DNA of 64,000 nucleotides from Caballeronia arvi (lineage in GTDB: Bacteria; Pseudomonadota; Gammaproteobacteria; Burkholderiales; Burkholderiaceae), in the NCBI RefSeq assembly GCF_001544695.2, contig NZ_FCOM02000010.1, forward strand, positions 1-64,000, read 5' to 3'. The position numbers and the translations under genes were made by a program. The stretch's first letter is position 1. Each line of letters opens with the position of its first letter. Of the stretch, positions 35,540 to 44,055 are shown one piece after another. The notes beneath the pieces were generated by a model. It was given only the letters and a program-made list of their open reading frames with translations. It ran no database searches and was not told the DNA's origin.

Positions 35540-35554
35540 ATCAGGTGACCTGAT
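35540..35554. promoter_or_regulatory. Ferulate-operon operator 3
   Basis: ATCAGGTGACCTGAT is a perfect 15-bp palindrome with the same half-site, placed in the region upstream of the MFS gene. Confidence 0.7.
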
Positions 35555-35609
35555 ATGAAATACGCCCATCCAGCCCGGACAGCAGATGTCCATTTTTTTC
35601 GCGCTCGAT

Positions 35610-35624
35610 ATCAGGAAGCCTGAT
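35610..35624. promoter_or_regulatory. Ferulate-operon operator 4
   Basis: ATCAGGAAGCCTGAT keeps the ATCAGG/CCTGAT arms with a changed centre and lies 70 bases before the chosen MFS start, so it may overlap its leader. Confidence 0.58.
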
Positions 35625-35693
35625 CAACAGCCGAACGTCACCGATCGAATAACCGACATGAAAACCACCAGAACAGCATTGCCAGGAGACGGC

Positions 35694-36902
35694 ATGAGCT
35701 CACGATCCATCGCGAGCAGCGGCACGCTCGTCACCTTGGGTCTTTGTTTCGCCATCGCGTTGCTCGAAGGACTCGACTTGCAGTCGGTCGGTGTAGCCGC
35801 GCCGCGCATGGCGCGTGAATTCGGCCTGTCCGTCGCGCAGATGGGTCTCGCTTTCAGCGCCGGAACCTTCGGTCTTCTGCCCGGCGCGATGTTCGGCGGC
35901 CGGCTCGCCGATCGGATCGGACGCAAACGTGTACTGATTCTCTCCGCGGCCATTTTTGGACTGCTGTCGATCGCGACCGCGCTCGTCACGAGCTTCAACG
36001 CGCTCGTCGCCGTTCGCGTGCTCACTGGAATCGGACTCGGCGGCGCCTTGCCCAATCTCATCGCGCTGTCTTCGGAAGCCGTGCCGCCCAGGGCGCGCAA
36101 CACGGCGGTGAGCGTGATGTATTGCGGCATCCCGTTCGGCGGCGTGATCGCTTCGATCATCGGCATGGTGAGTGCGGGCGACATCGAGTGGCGCCACATT
36201 TTCTACGTCGGCGGTGCGGGACCGCTCGTGCTCGTGCCGCTGCTTTTTGCGTTTCTGCCCGAGTCGAAAGCCTTCAGTCACGCCACGCATGGCGCGACGG
36301 GCAAGCCCGAGCCTGTCATGCAAGTGCTGTTCGGCGAACACCGCGCCCCTTCGACGACGCAAATCTGGGTCAGCTATTTCTGCACGCTGATCGTCCTTTA
36401 CTTCCTGCTCAACTGGCTGCCCTCTCTGATGGCCGCGCGCGGCCTCGGACGCGCCGAAGTGGGCATGGTGCAGATCTTCTTCAACATCGGCGGCGGCCTC
36501 GGCGCGCTCTTCATCGGCATGCTGATGGACCGCTTGCGCGGCGGCATCGTCGTCTCGGGCATGTATCTCGGCATCATCGCGTCGCTCGCCGCGCTTTCGA
36601 TGGCTCCCGGATTGGCGGGGCTCGCCATATCTGCGTTTTTCGCGGGCATGTTCGTGATCGGCGGGCAATCGGTGCTGTATGCGCTGTCCGCCGCCTTCTA
36701 TCCGACCTCGATGCGTGGCACGGGCGTCGGCGCGGCCGTCGCGGTCGGACGCGTGGGCTCCGTCGTCGGCCCGCTCGCCGCGGGGCAATTGCTCGCCATG
36801 GGACGCAGCGCATCCGTCGTCATCGGCGCCAGCATTCCCGTCACCCTGATCGCGGCAGTCGCGGCGCTGATGCTGATCCGCCGCCCGCGCGTGACCGACT
36901 GA
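35694..36902 (+). CDS. MFS transporter, aromatic acid:H+ symporter type
   Basis: This inner-membrane carrier of about 402 residues has twelve hydrophobic segments, motif A as GGRLADRIGRKRVLI between helices 2 and 3, and LEGLDLQSVGVAAP in helix 1, which is typical of the aromatic acid:H+ symporter branch. The ATG at 35694 is chosen because AGGAG stands six bases upstream; the 36 in-frame codons before it cover operator 4. It is divergent from ech and followed by a porin and a feruloyl esterase. It probably imports ferulate or related hydroxycinnamates. Confidence 0.84.
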   Translation: MSSRSIASSGTLVTLGLCFAIALLEGLDLQSVGVAAPRMAREFGLSVAQMGLAFSAGTFGLLPGAMFGGRLADRIGRKRVLILSAAIFGLLSIATALVTSFNALVAVRVLTGIGLGGALPNLIALSSEAVPPRARNTAVSVMYCGIPFGGVIASIIGMVSAGDIEWRHIFYVGGAGPLVLVPLLFAFLPESKAFSHATHGATGKPEPVMQVLFGEHRAPSTTQIWVSYFCTLIVLYFLLNWLPSLMAARGLGRAEVGMVQIFFNIGGGLGALFIGMLMDRLRGGIVVSGMYLGIIASLAALSMAPGLAGLAISAFFAGMFVIGGQSVLYALSAAFYPTSMRGTGVGAAVAVGRVGSVVGPLAAGQLLAMGRSASVVIGASIPVTLIAAVAALMLIRRPRVTD

Positions 36903-36948
36903 ACCCACACAACGACCCATCACAACGACATATTGGTTTGGAGAGACT

Positions 36949-38094
36949 ATGCAAGCGAGTCGACATAAAAAGAATCTGTTTTTGGGCGGCGTGCTGCTCG
37001 CGTTCGCAGCAAGCGCAGCAGCGCAATCGAGCGTCACGCTTTACGGCATCGTCGATACGGGCATCGAATACGTGTCGCACGCAAACGCGGCAGGCGATGC
37101 GGTATTCCGCATGCCGGCTGTCACCGGCGAATTTCCTTCACGTTGGGGACTGCGCGGCGCGGAAGATCTCGGCGGTGGGTATAGCGCCGTGTTCACGTTG
37201 GAGAGCGGGTTCAACTTACGCGATGGAAGCCTCGGTCAAGGCGGACGTCTATTTGGGCGGCAAGCGTTCGTCGGCGTCAAGAGCCCCTACGGCACGGTAG
37301 CCTTCGGGCGACAGTACACCATGACGTATCTCGCGTTGATGAACGCGGACGTCATCGGCCCGGACATCTACGGTATGGGCTCGCTCGACGCGTACGTGCC
37401 GAACGCCCGTGCTGACAACAGCGTTACCTACATGGGCACCTATCGCGGCGTGACGCTCGGTGCCGGCTATTCCTTCGGCCGCGATGCAGCCGGCAATAAC
37501 TCGCCGGGACAGGGCTCTTGCGTGGGCTCGGTGCCTGGACATGGAACCGAGTGCCGCGACTGGTCCGTCATGCTCAAATACGAAGCGCAGTACTTTGGTG
37601 CGGCCGCTTCGTATGAAGAGGAACGCGGTGGAGCGACCGCCGCAGCGAACTTCTTCGACGGCGTAACACCGACTCCGCTCCTCAGTGCGGCCGACAAGGA
37701 TGCGCGCACGCATGTGAGCGCCTATGCGCAATATTCGGGCGCCAAGATCGGACTGGGTTGGCTCGGACGCCGGGTCGTCACCGATTCGCCCGCCATTCCC
37801 AATGCACGTTCTGATCTCTTCTTCGTGGGAGCGTCGTATTTCGTGACGCCTGCGTTCATCGTCGACGGCGAAGTCTATCGCATCGTGAATAGCGACCATG
37901 ACACGCGCGCAACGATGGGAACGCTGCGCACGACCTATCAGTTGTCCAAGCGCACGGCCGTCTATGCACAGGCTTCGTATCTCGCCAACAGCGCGAAGGC
38001 GCGCTACTCGGTGAGCGGCGGTGGTGGCGGCACGACCCCCGCGGCCGGCGTCGGACAGACCGGCGCAATGATCGGCGTACGGCATTCGTTCTGA
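36949..38094 (+). CDS. Gram-negative trimeric porin (OmpC-like, Burkholderia type)
   Basis: This 381-residue outer-membrane porin has a signal peptide (hydrophobic core at residues 10-24, cleavage after AAAQ), the start SSVTLYGIVDTGIEYVSH, the loop-3 region GRQAFVGVKSPYGTVAFGRQY and the C-terminal beta-signal ending in phenylalanine (GVRHSF). A GGAGAGACT leader lies directly before the ATG. A cysteine pair (in GSCVG and TECRD) could brace an external loop. It is placed between the hydroxycinnamate carrier and the exported esterase, so it probably admits aromatic acids or esters. Confidence 0.88.
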   Translation: MQASRHKKNLFLGGVLLAFAASAAAQSSVTLYGIVDTGIEYVSHANAAGDAVFRMPAVTGEFPSRWGLRGAEDLGGGYSAVFTLESGFNLRDGSLGQGGRLFGRQAFVGVKSPYGTVAFGRQYTMTYLALMNADVIGPDIYGMGSLDAYVPNARADNSVTYMGTYRGVTLGAGYSFGRDAAGNNSPGQGSCVGSVPGHGTECRDWSVMLKYEAQYFGAAASYEEERGGATAAANFFDGVTPTPLLSAADKDARTHVSAYAQYSGAKIGLGWLGRRVVTDSPAIPNARSDLFFVGASYFVTPAFIVDGEVYRIVNSDHDTRATMGTLRTTYQLSKRTAVYAQASYLANSAKARYSVSGGGGGTTPAAGVGQTGAMIGVRHSF

Positions 38095-38105
38095 GGAGGC
38101 ATCCC

Positions 38106-39815
38106 ATGAAAAAATCGATGATTACAGCACTCGTTTCTACGATGGTGGCGGCATGCGGAGGCAGCTCGGACGATCAGAGCCCGTCACTGCCGCAATTGAG
38201 CGCCGCGAGCCCTGCCAGTCTCGCGGGCACTTGCGACGCGCTTGCAGCGAAGCTCGCCTTCGCCAATACGACCTATACGTCAGTCAAGGATGTACCTGCG
38301 GGCACGCTGACCATCGGGGGCAAGTCCGTGCCGGAACATTGCGTTATCGAAGGCACGATGGGTCAGCACATAAGTTCCGTCGACGGGAAGACTTACGCGA
38401 TAGGCTTCGAAATGCGTTTGCCGCTGGCTTGGAACGGACGCTTTTTCTATCAGGCAAACGGCGGCCTCGACGGCAACATCGTGCCCGCGACCGGCGTCAT
38501 CAGTGGCGGCGGTCCGCTCGACAATGCGCTCAACATGGGCTTTGCGGTCATCAGTTCGGACGCGGGGCATTCATCCTCGCAGAATCCGCTATTCGGGCTC
38601 GATCCTCAGGCGCGGCTCGACTATGGCTATCAGGCCGTAGCCAAACTGACGCCGATGGCCAAGCAGGTCATCAAGACGGCCTACGGCAAAGGCCCGGACC
38701 GCAGCTATTTCGAAGGATGCTCGAACGGCGGCCGTCACTCGATGGTCGCAGCGGCGCGCTACGCCGCCGATTACGACGGCATCATTGCAGGCGATCCGGG
38801 TGTTCATCTGCCAAAGGCTGCAATCGGCGAAATGTGGAGCGCGCAGCAATTCGCCAGGGTCGCGACGGCGAAGACGACAAGCGGACTCCCCGACATTACG
38901 ACAGGACTGTCGGCGGCAGAGCGGCAAATGGTTGCGTCGCACATCATTGCCAAATGCGATGCGCTCGATGGAGCCGCCGATGGCATGGTGCATGACATCA
39001 AGGCCTGTCAGGCGAACTTCGATCTCGCGCGAGATGTCCCGACCTGCTCGGGCAACACGCGCGACGGCTCCTGTCTCACCAGCGCGCAAAAGGACGCGCT
39101 CGGCAATGTATTCTCTGGCGCGCACAACAGCGCCGGCACCGCTCTCTATGCGAGCTTTCCGTACGACGCGGGCATCAGCGGTTCGGGCTGGGCGCAGTGG
39201 AAGCAAAGCAATTCGATCACGCTCGATCCCGGCGCTGCGGCCTTCACGTTTACGACAGCACCGCAAAGTGCATCCGTACTCAGCCAGTTGTCGGCCTACG
39301 CGCTCAACTTCAGCATGGACACCGACGCGCCCAAGATCTTTGCGACGAGCGGCGTCTACGGCGAGTCGTCGTGGTCGTTCATGACGCCGCCTGACGAAAC
39401 GAATCTGTCGGTACTGAAGAACCGGGGCGCGAAGCTGATCGTCTATCACGGCACGAGCGATCCGGTTTTCTCGTCCAACGACACGACGGACTGGTATCAG
39501 CGACTCATGACGGCCAACGGTGGCGATGCGAGCAATTTCGCGCGCCTGTACACCGTTGCGGGTATGAATCACTGCTCCGGTGGTCCTGCCGCAGATCAGT
39601 TCGACATGCTGACGCCGATGATTGCGTGGGTCGAGCAAGGCAAGGCGCCCGATAGCGTCGTGGCCACCGCGCGCGATGCGAGCAACGCCATACCCAACTC
39701 GGAAGTGCCTGCTGAATGGGGCGCAAATCGCACTCGGCCGCTGTGCGCTTATCCCAAGGTCGCGCGCTACAAGGGCGGCGATATCAACTCGGCATCGAGC
39801 TTCGCCTGCAGTTGA
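38106..39815 (+). CDS. Tannase/feruloyl esterase family lipoprotein
   Basis: This 569-residue exported esterase has a lipoprotein signal with the lipobox VAAC and acylated Cys17, so it is anchored in a membrane rather than soluble. The catalytic serine is Ser206 in GCSNGG, where the preceding cysteine and the cysteine of the C-terminal NHCSGG (with the catalytic His) form the disulfide typical of this family. The catalytic Asp is in HGTSDPVF. It hydrolyses ferulate or related esters such as sugar ferulates and chlorogenate, releasing the substrate of the ech-vdh-fcs pathway. It is 11 bases after the porin gene in the same arm. Confidence 0.88.
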   Translation: MKKSMITALVSTMVAACGGSSDDQSPSLPQLSAASPASLAGTCDALAAKLAFANTTYTSVKDVPAGTLTIGGKSVPEHCVIEGTMGQHISSVDGKTYAIGFEMRLPLAWNGRFFYQANGGLDGNIVPATGVISGGGPLDNALNMGFAVISSDAGHSSSQNPLFGLDPQARLDYGYQAVAKLTPMAKQVIKTAYGKGPDRSYFEGCSNGGRHSMVAAARYAADYDGIIAGDPGVHLPKAAIGEMWSAQQFARVATAKTTSGLPDITTGLSAAERQMVASHIIAKCDALDGAADGMVHDIKACQANFDLARDVPTCSGNTRDGSCLTSAQKDALGNVFSGAHNSAGTALYASFPYDAGISGSGWAQWKQSNSITLDPGAAAFTFTTAPQSASVLSQLSAYALNFSMDTDAPKIFATSGVYGESSWSFMTPPDETNLSVLKNRGAKLIVYHGTSDPVFSSNDTTDWYQRLMTANGGDASNFARLYTVAGMNHCSGGPAADQFDMLTPMIAWVEQGKAPDSVVATARDASNAIPNSEVPAEWGANRTRPLCAYPKVARYKGGDINSASSFACS

Positions 39816-39857
39816 CGAGCTTGTCAGCGGGGACCGCCCTTCTGAACGCTGATCGGC

Positions 39858-40127
39858 ATGGCGCTGTTCGAGAAAGGCAAGGGTTCGCGCAACGGCGACA
39901 TCGGCCGCGCATCAATCGGCCTCGGCCTGATGTTACTTGCGCTCACGCTGCCGGTGTCGACCGTGCAGCCTGGCGAAACCGCGCCCGCGCTTCGTACCGC
40001 GCTCGGCGCGCTCGCCGACGAACGGCGCCCCGGCCCCAACCTGGTGCTTCCCGAAATGCCGCTCACGCGCGTGGGGCGCTCTTCGGCCGGTTCGGGCATT
40101 CCTGACACGCCGCCGGCGGCGAAATGA
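39858..40127 (+). CDS. Small hypothetical protein
   Basis: This 89-residue frame begins with a charged segment and one hydrophobic stretch (IGLGLMLLALTLPV, about residues 20-33) followed by a proline- and arginine-rich tail. I do not recognise a family. It lies 42 bases after the feruloyl esterase gene, with no clear ribosome binding site. An equally long frame lies on the opposite strand, so coding is doubtful. If real, it would be a single-pass membrane or exported peptide. Confidence 0.25.
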   Translation: MALFEKGKGSRNGDIGRASIGLGLMLLALTLPVSTVQPGETAPALRTALGALADERRPGPNLVLPEMPLTRVGRSSAGSGIPDTPPAAK

Positions 40128-40688
40128 GGAACCCCGCCGGCGGCCCATGCGACATTCTTTCGCCTCGGCATGGCAAATATCCGCTCTTGCCAAGGATGCG
40201 CGGCCGCCAACCCCGCTGCCGTGGCTCGCCGCCGCGTGCTCCCGGTGCCCCATCGTGGAGCAAGCCTGCGGTGGCCGCCCCGGACACTAGTCTGCCTCAC
40301 CATTTCCAGCGCATCGTCGGTCTCGGAGCGAAGGCATCAGGCGGTGCGCGACTTCGATATCTGGACCCATCAGATCCTTTAGCCTGGCACTACCGGGTAG
40401 CTTATTGTTTGACGATGCTTGACTAAACCGGCGAGATTGCAATCGAGTGTCCGGCGAAAGCCTGAAACCGGCGCGTGCCGCCACTGACTGTACTTTTGGT
40501 CAGCAGAGCTTTTGCGTACCGTTCCGGGACTCGAAACCGCTCTCTGTTCTTGTGTTCTTGGATAGCTTCCTTTTACGGGATGTATCAGCACCTGGCGGCC
40601 CGTGTGATTCACAGGTTTGCGCGACGGACGGCACGTCGAAGCGCATTCCGCGTCCCGGGCATTCGAATCTGGAACTGAGGAGACGGCA
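40128..40688. other. Intergenic stretch before the sulfonate-type ABC operon
   Basis: No supported gene. Short frames on both strands lack similarity. The 3' part should hold the promoter of the ABC operon; I see no convincing operator, RNA gene or repeat. Confidence 0.45.
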
Positions 40689-41546
40689 GTGAGAGTGAGA
40701 GCCCTACTCGACCACGGCAAGACCATCGAGCCTTCCACGGCGCAGCGCAAGCCGGAGGTCAAACAGCGTCGCGCACGCTCAAGCATGAATTCTTATTGGC
40801 TGACCGGCGCCGTGCTGATCATATCGGTCCTGGTGTGGCAGGCGATATCGATGGCGGGAGTCTTTCCTGCGTTCGCGCTGCCTTCGCCGGTGGCCGTCTG
40901 GCAAGCGTTCATCGATATTCTGCGCAACGGATATGGCGGCCAGTCGCTGATCAGCGACATTCTGATCAGCTGCTTTCGCATCATCATCGGCTTCGTCGGC
41001 GCGGTCGCGATCGGCGTTCCGATCGGCCTTCTGATGTCCCGCAGCAAGATCATTTTCGACATCATCGACCCATTGCTGCAGTTCATCCGTCCGGTGCCGC
41101 CGCTCGCGTATATCCCGCTTCTGGTGGTGTGGTTCGGCATCGGAGAATTGCCGAAGGCCATTCTGATTCTCGTCGGCACCATCCCGGTCATCATCATCGG
41201 CACCATGTCGGGCGTCAAAAGCACGCCGCCGCTGCGTATCGCGGTGGCCCGCACCCTGGGTGCCACCAATGCGCAAATATTCCGCAAGATCGTCCTGCCT
41301 TCAGCGATGCCCGAGATCTTCACCTCGATGCGCGTGGGAATCGGCGTGGCCTGGACCTGCCTGGTCGCGGCCGAACTGATCGCCGCCAGCAGCGGGCTGG
41401 GCTGGCTCGTGCAGTTCGCCGGGCAAGCGCTGCAGGTTGCCGTTGTCATCGTGGGCATCGTCATTATCGGGGTCATCGGCTACGCCATGGAGCTGGTGAT
41501 TCGCAAACTCGAGAACTGGATCGTGCCCTGGCGCGGAAATGACTGA
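40689..41546 (+). CDS. ABC transporter permease (taurine/sulfonate/nitrate type)
   Basis: This inner-membrane permease of about 285 residues belongs to the SsuC/TauC/NrtB family. It has six hydrophobic segments, the FALPSPVAVWQAF start motif, the FIRPVPPLAYIPLLVVWFGIGE helix region and the EAA-like loop LGATNAQIFRKIVLPSAMPEIF. The GTG at 40689 has an AGGAG site seven bases upstream; the frame before it has no similarity. It is the first gene of a permease, binding-protein, ATPase operon, an unusual order for this family, and probably imports an organosulfur or related anion. Confidence 0.88.
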   Translation: MRVRALLDHGKTIEPSTAQRKPEVKQRRARSSMNSYWLTGAVLIISVLVWQAISMAGVFPAFALPSPVAVWQAFIDILRNGYGGQSLISDILISCFRIIIGFVGAVAIGVPIGLLMSRSKIIFDIIDPLLQFIRPVPPLAYIPLLVVWFGIGELPKAILILVGTIPVIIIGTMSGVKSTPPLRIAVARTLGATNAQIFRKIVLPSAMPEIFTSMRVGIGVAWTCLVAAELIAASSGLGWLVQFAGQALQVAVVIVGIVIIGVIGYAMELVIRKLENWIVPWRGND

Positions 41547-41571
41547 AACCAACCATCAGAGGAGACCAGAC

Positions 41572-42591
41572 ATGAAGACGAAACACCTCAATCGAGCCGC
41601 GACCGCAGCCGTACTTGCCTGCAGCTTCCTGATCGCCGGCGCGGCCTGTGCGCAGAGCAAGCCGCAAGTCATCATCGGCTACGAGGACAACGGCGCCGAC
41701 CCATACATGGTGTCGATGGCGGAGCACCTGTTCGAACATCACATGAATGCGGAGGTCGAGTACAAGCTCTTCAGTTCGGGACCGGCGGCCATGAGCGCGC
41801 TGGCGTCGAACAGCCTGTCGTTCATGTGCGGCCTCGGCGTCCCGCCGCTCGTCACCGCGATCGCACAGGGCTTGCCGATGACGATCGTGTACAACCAGGA
41901 ACGGTATACGAATGCGGCCGGCATCGTGGTCAAGCCCGAAAGCGGCATCCACGACGTCGCGGGTCTGCAGGGCAAGAAGATCGCGATCGTCGCGGGCTCG
42001 CAGGCGTCCTTCGAACTGGCGACGTTTCTCGCCGAGGCACACGTGCCGTACACGTCCGTGACCCAGATCAATATGGCGCCGCCGCAGATGCGCACCTCGT
42101 GGGTGACGGGCGCGATCGACGCGGCCATCGTGTGGGATCCCGTGTTCAGTGCGTTGCGCGCGGCGGGCGGGAAGGCAATCAAGACCGACGGCGATCTGCC
42201 GCGCGGCGCGTCCAGCTACAACGTCTGCATCGCCAACGCCGACTGGGCGAAGGCTCACCCGGACCTCGTACGCGGTTTCGTCGGCGCACTCGACGAGGGA
42301 TATCAGATAACGCAGAAGAACCCGGATAAGGCGATCGCCGAGATGGCTCGCCAGACGGGGGTCACGGTGGACGTCGCGAAAAGCGAGCTGGCGGGCTACG
42401 AGTTGTTTTCAGGAGCCGATCAGACCACGCCCAAAGTAATGGGCTCGGGCGCCGGCGTAAAAACATCGGCGACGTATGAAACGCTGGTGAATACCGCCAA
42501 GGTACTCAACTCGATCGGACGCATTCAGACGGTGCCGTCGAACTTCGAGGCCAATGTCGCGCCGCAATATTCGCAATCGCTGGCTCATTGA
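41572..42591 (+). CDS. ABC transporter substrate-binding protein (SsuA/TauA/NrtA type)
   Basis: This 339-residue periplasmic binding protein has a signal peptide cleaved after GAACAQ and a two-lobed fold. GYEDNGADPYMVSMAEHLF opens the mature chain, and QGLPMTIVYNQER and AAIVWDPVFSALR are typical of the sulfonate/taurine/nitrate receptors. The ATG at 41572 follows a GAGGAG site. It lies between the permease and ATPase genes and should set the specificity of the importer. The ligand is not evident; the neighbouring sulfatase suggests a sulfate ester or sulfonate. Confidence 0.86.
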   Translation: MKTKHLNRAATAAVLACSFLIAGAACAQSKPQVIIGYEDNGADPYMVSMAEHLFEHHMNAEVEYKLFSSGPAAMSALASNSLSFMCGLGVPPLVTAIAQGLPMTIVYNQERYTNAAGIVVKPESGIHDVAGLQGKKIAIVAGSQASFELATFLAEAHVPYTSVTQINMAPPQMRTSWVTGAIDAAIVWDPVFSALRAAGGKAIKTDGDLPRGASSYNVCIANADWAKAHPDLVRGFVGALDEGYQITQKNPDKAIAEMARQTGVTVDVAKSELAGYELFSGADQTTPKVMGSGAGVKTSATYETLVNTAKVLNSIGRIQTVPSNFEANVAPQYSQSLAH

Positions 42592-42648
42592 GTCGCTGCA
42601 CTGAGTCGCTGAGCTGCTGAGAACTTACTCGCCAGGCAGGAGACGGAC

Positions 42649-43386
42649 TTGACTATCCTAATCGATTCCCTTTACAAGACCTTTGGCGGAACCTCCGCCC
42701 TCGAGAACATCAATCTGCAGTTCCAGGGCGGCGAGTTCGTCACCGTGCTCGGGGCTTCCGGCTGCGGCAAGACGACCTTGCTGCATCTTCTGGCCGGTCT
42801 GACATCGCCCTCCAAGGGCAACATCTATATCGATGGCGAGATCAAGGATCAGCCAGGCGAAGACCGCGTCGTCGTATTCCAGCAGGCCGGATTGTTCCCG
42901 TGGCTCACCGTCGAGGAAAATATCGAGTTCGGTCTTTCCCTTCATTCGGTTTCCAAGGCCGAACGCCGAAGGGCCTCCGCCGACATCCTGCGCACCATCG
43001 GTCTCGAAAACTTCGCGCGGCATAAACCCTATGAGCTATCCGGCGGGATGCAGCAGCGTGTGGCGATCGCGCGGGCGCTCGTCATGAAGCCAAAGGTCTT
43101 GCTGATGGACGAGCCCTTCGGCGCGCTGGATGCGCAGACGCGCGCCGCGATGCAGACATTCCTGACCTCGCTATGGGACCAGTTGCATTGCACCATCGTC
43201 TTCATCACGCATGACATCGACGAAGCGATCTTTCTCGGCACGCGTCTCGTCGTGCTGTCGTCAAGACCGGGCCGGGTCGCGCTCGACGTGCCGATCGAAC
43301 TGGAGCGTCCCCGCACGCCGCAAGTCGCTTTCGAGCCGCACTTTCTGGAACTGAAAAAGCAGGCGATGGGCATTCTCGCGCATTGA
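42649..43386 (+). CDS. ABC transporter ATP-binding protein (SsuB/TauB type)
   Basis: This 245-residue ATPase has Walker A GASGCGKTT, the Q-loop FQQAGLFPW, signature LSGGMQQRVAIARAL, Walker B VLLMDEPFGALD and switch FITHDIDEA. It is the energy subunit of the preceding permease. The start is a TTG with an AGGAG site seven bases upstream, which may lower its translation. It completes the three-gene importer. Its end is followed after 17 bases by the convergent HAD phosphatase. Confidence 0.9.
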   Translation: MTILIDSLYKTFGGTSALENINLQFQGGEFVTVLGASGCGKTTLLHLLAGLTSPSKGNIYIDGEIKDQPGEDRVVVFQQAGLFPWLTVEENIEFGLSLHSVSKAERRRASADILRTIGLENFARHKPYELSGGMQQRVAIARALVMKPKVLLMDEPFGALDAQTRAAMQTFLTSLWDQLHCTIVFITHDIDEAIFLGTRLVVLSSRPGRVALDVPIELERPRTPQVAFEPHFLELKKQAMGILAH

Positions 43387-43403
43387 GTCTGCAGGCGGCG
43401 CGG

Positions 43404-44033
43404 TCATCGAGTCAGCAGATCGGTCAGATCGCCGACGTGGTCTAGCAAGCGCAGCGGCGACTGCGCTTGCAGTTCCGATCGCGAGCCGTACCCCCACAAC
43501 ACGCCGACCGATCGGAGCCCGTTCGCGTGGGCGCCGAGCAGATCCCCTGCGCGGTCTCCAATCATCAGGGCAGTCGAATCGATGACATCCGCGGCCAGCA
43601 ACTGGCTCAGTTGCTGCTGCTTGTTCACCGCCGCATTGCCACCACTGACGAAGTAAAAACGGTCGCGTACTTCGAGCGCCCGGAGAATGCGATTCGCCAT
43701 CTCCAGCCGCCTGGACGTGCACACGCCCAACGGAATCCCGTGCCGGGACAACGTGTCGAGTGCCGTCGTGATCCCAGGGTAAAGCGCATTCTCCGAGAAG
43801 CCCACAGCTTCATAGCGCTCGCGATACAGACCAACCAGCATGCGGACTACGGAATCGGCGGCGCCGGTGAGCGCCCGGAAAGTCTCCTCGATGTCCGGGC
43901 CGACGTAGCGCGCCAACTCCCGCTCGTGGCATGGCTGAAACCCCGACGATAGGAGCGCGTGATTGATCGAGCGGCTGAAGCCGGGCATCGGATCGCTCAG
44001 GGTTCCATCGAGGTCGAAGATCAGCGTGTACAT
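43404..44033 (-). CDS. HAD-superfamily phosphatase (phosphoglycolate phosphatase-like)
   Basis: This 209-residue cytoplasmic HAD hydrolase has motif I DLDGTLSD (nucleophile and acid aspartates), a helical cap (residues 15-80), motif II VCTSRR, motif III lysine and motif IV GDRAGDLLGA. The subfamily is related to Gph and 5'-nucleotidase-like YfnB enzymes. Its substrate cannot be told from the sequence. It is placed between a convergent ABC operon and a co-oriented LysR gene 22 bases away, and may be co-transcribed with that regulator. Confidence 0.85.
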   Translation of the reverse strand: MYTLIFDLDGTLSDPMPGFSRSINHALLSSGFQPCHERELARYVGPDIEETFRALTGAADSVVRMLVGLYRERYEAVGFSENALYPGITTALDTLSRHGIPLGVCTSRRLEMANRILRALEVRDRFYFVSGGNAAVNKQQQLSQLLAADVIDSTALMIGDRAGDLLGAHANGLRSVGVLWGYGSRSELQAQSPLRLLDHVGDLTDLLTR

Positions 44034-44055
44034 GAGGGAGGCGTAAATCGGCGTG

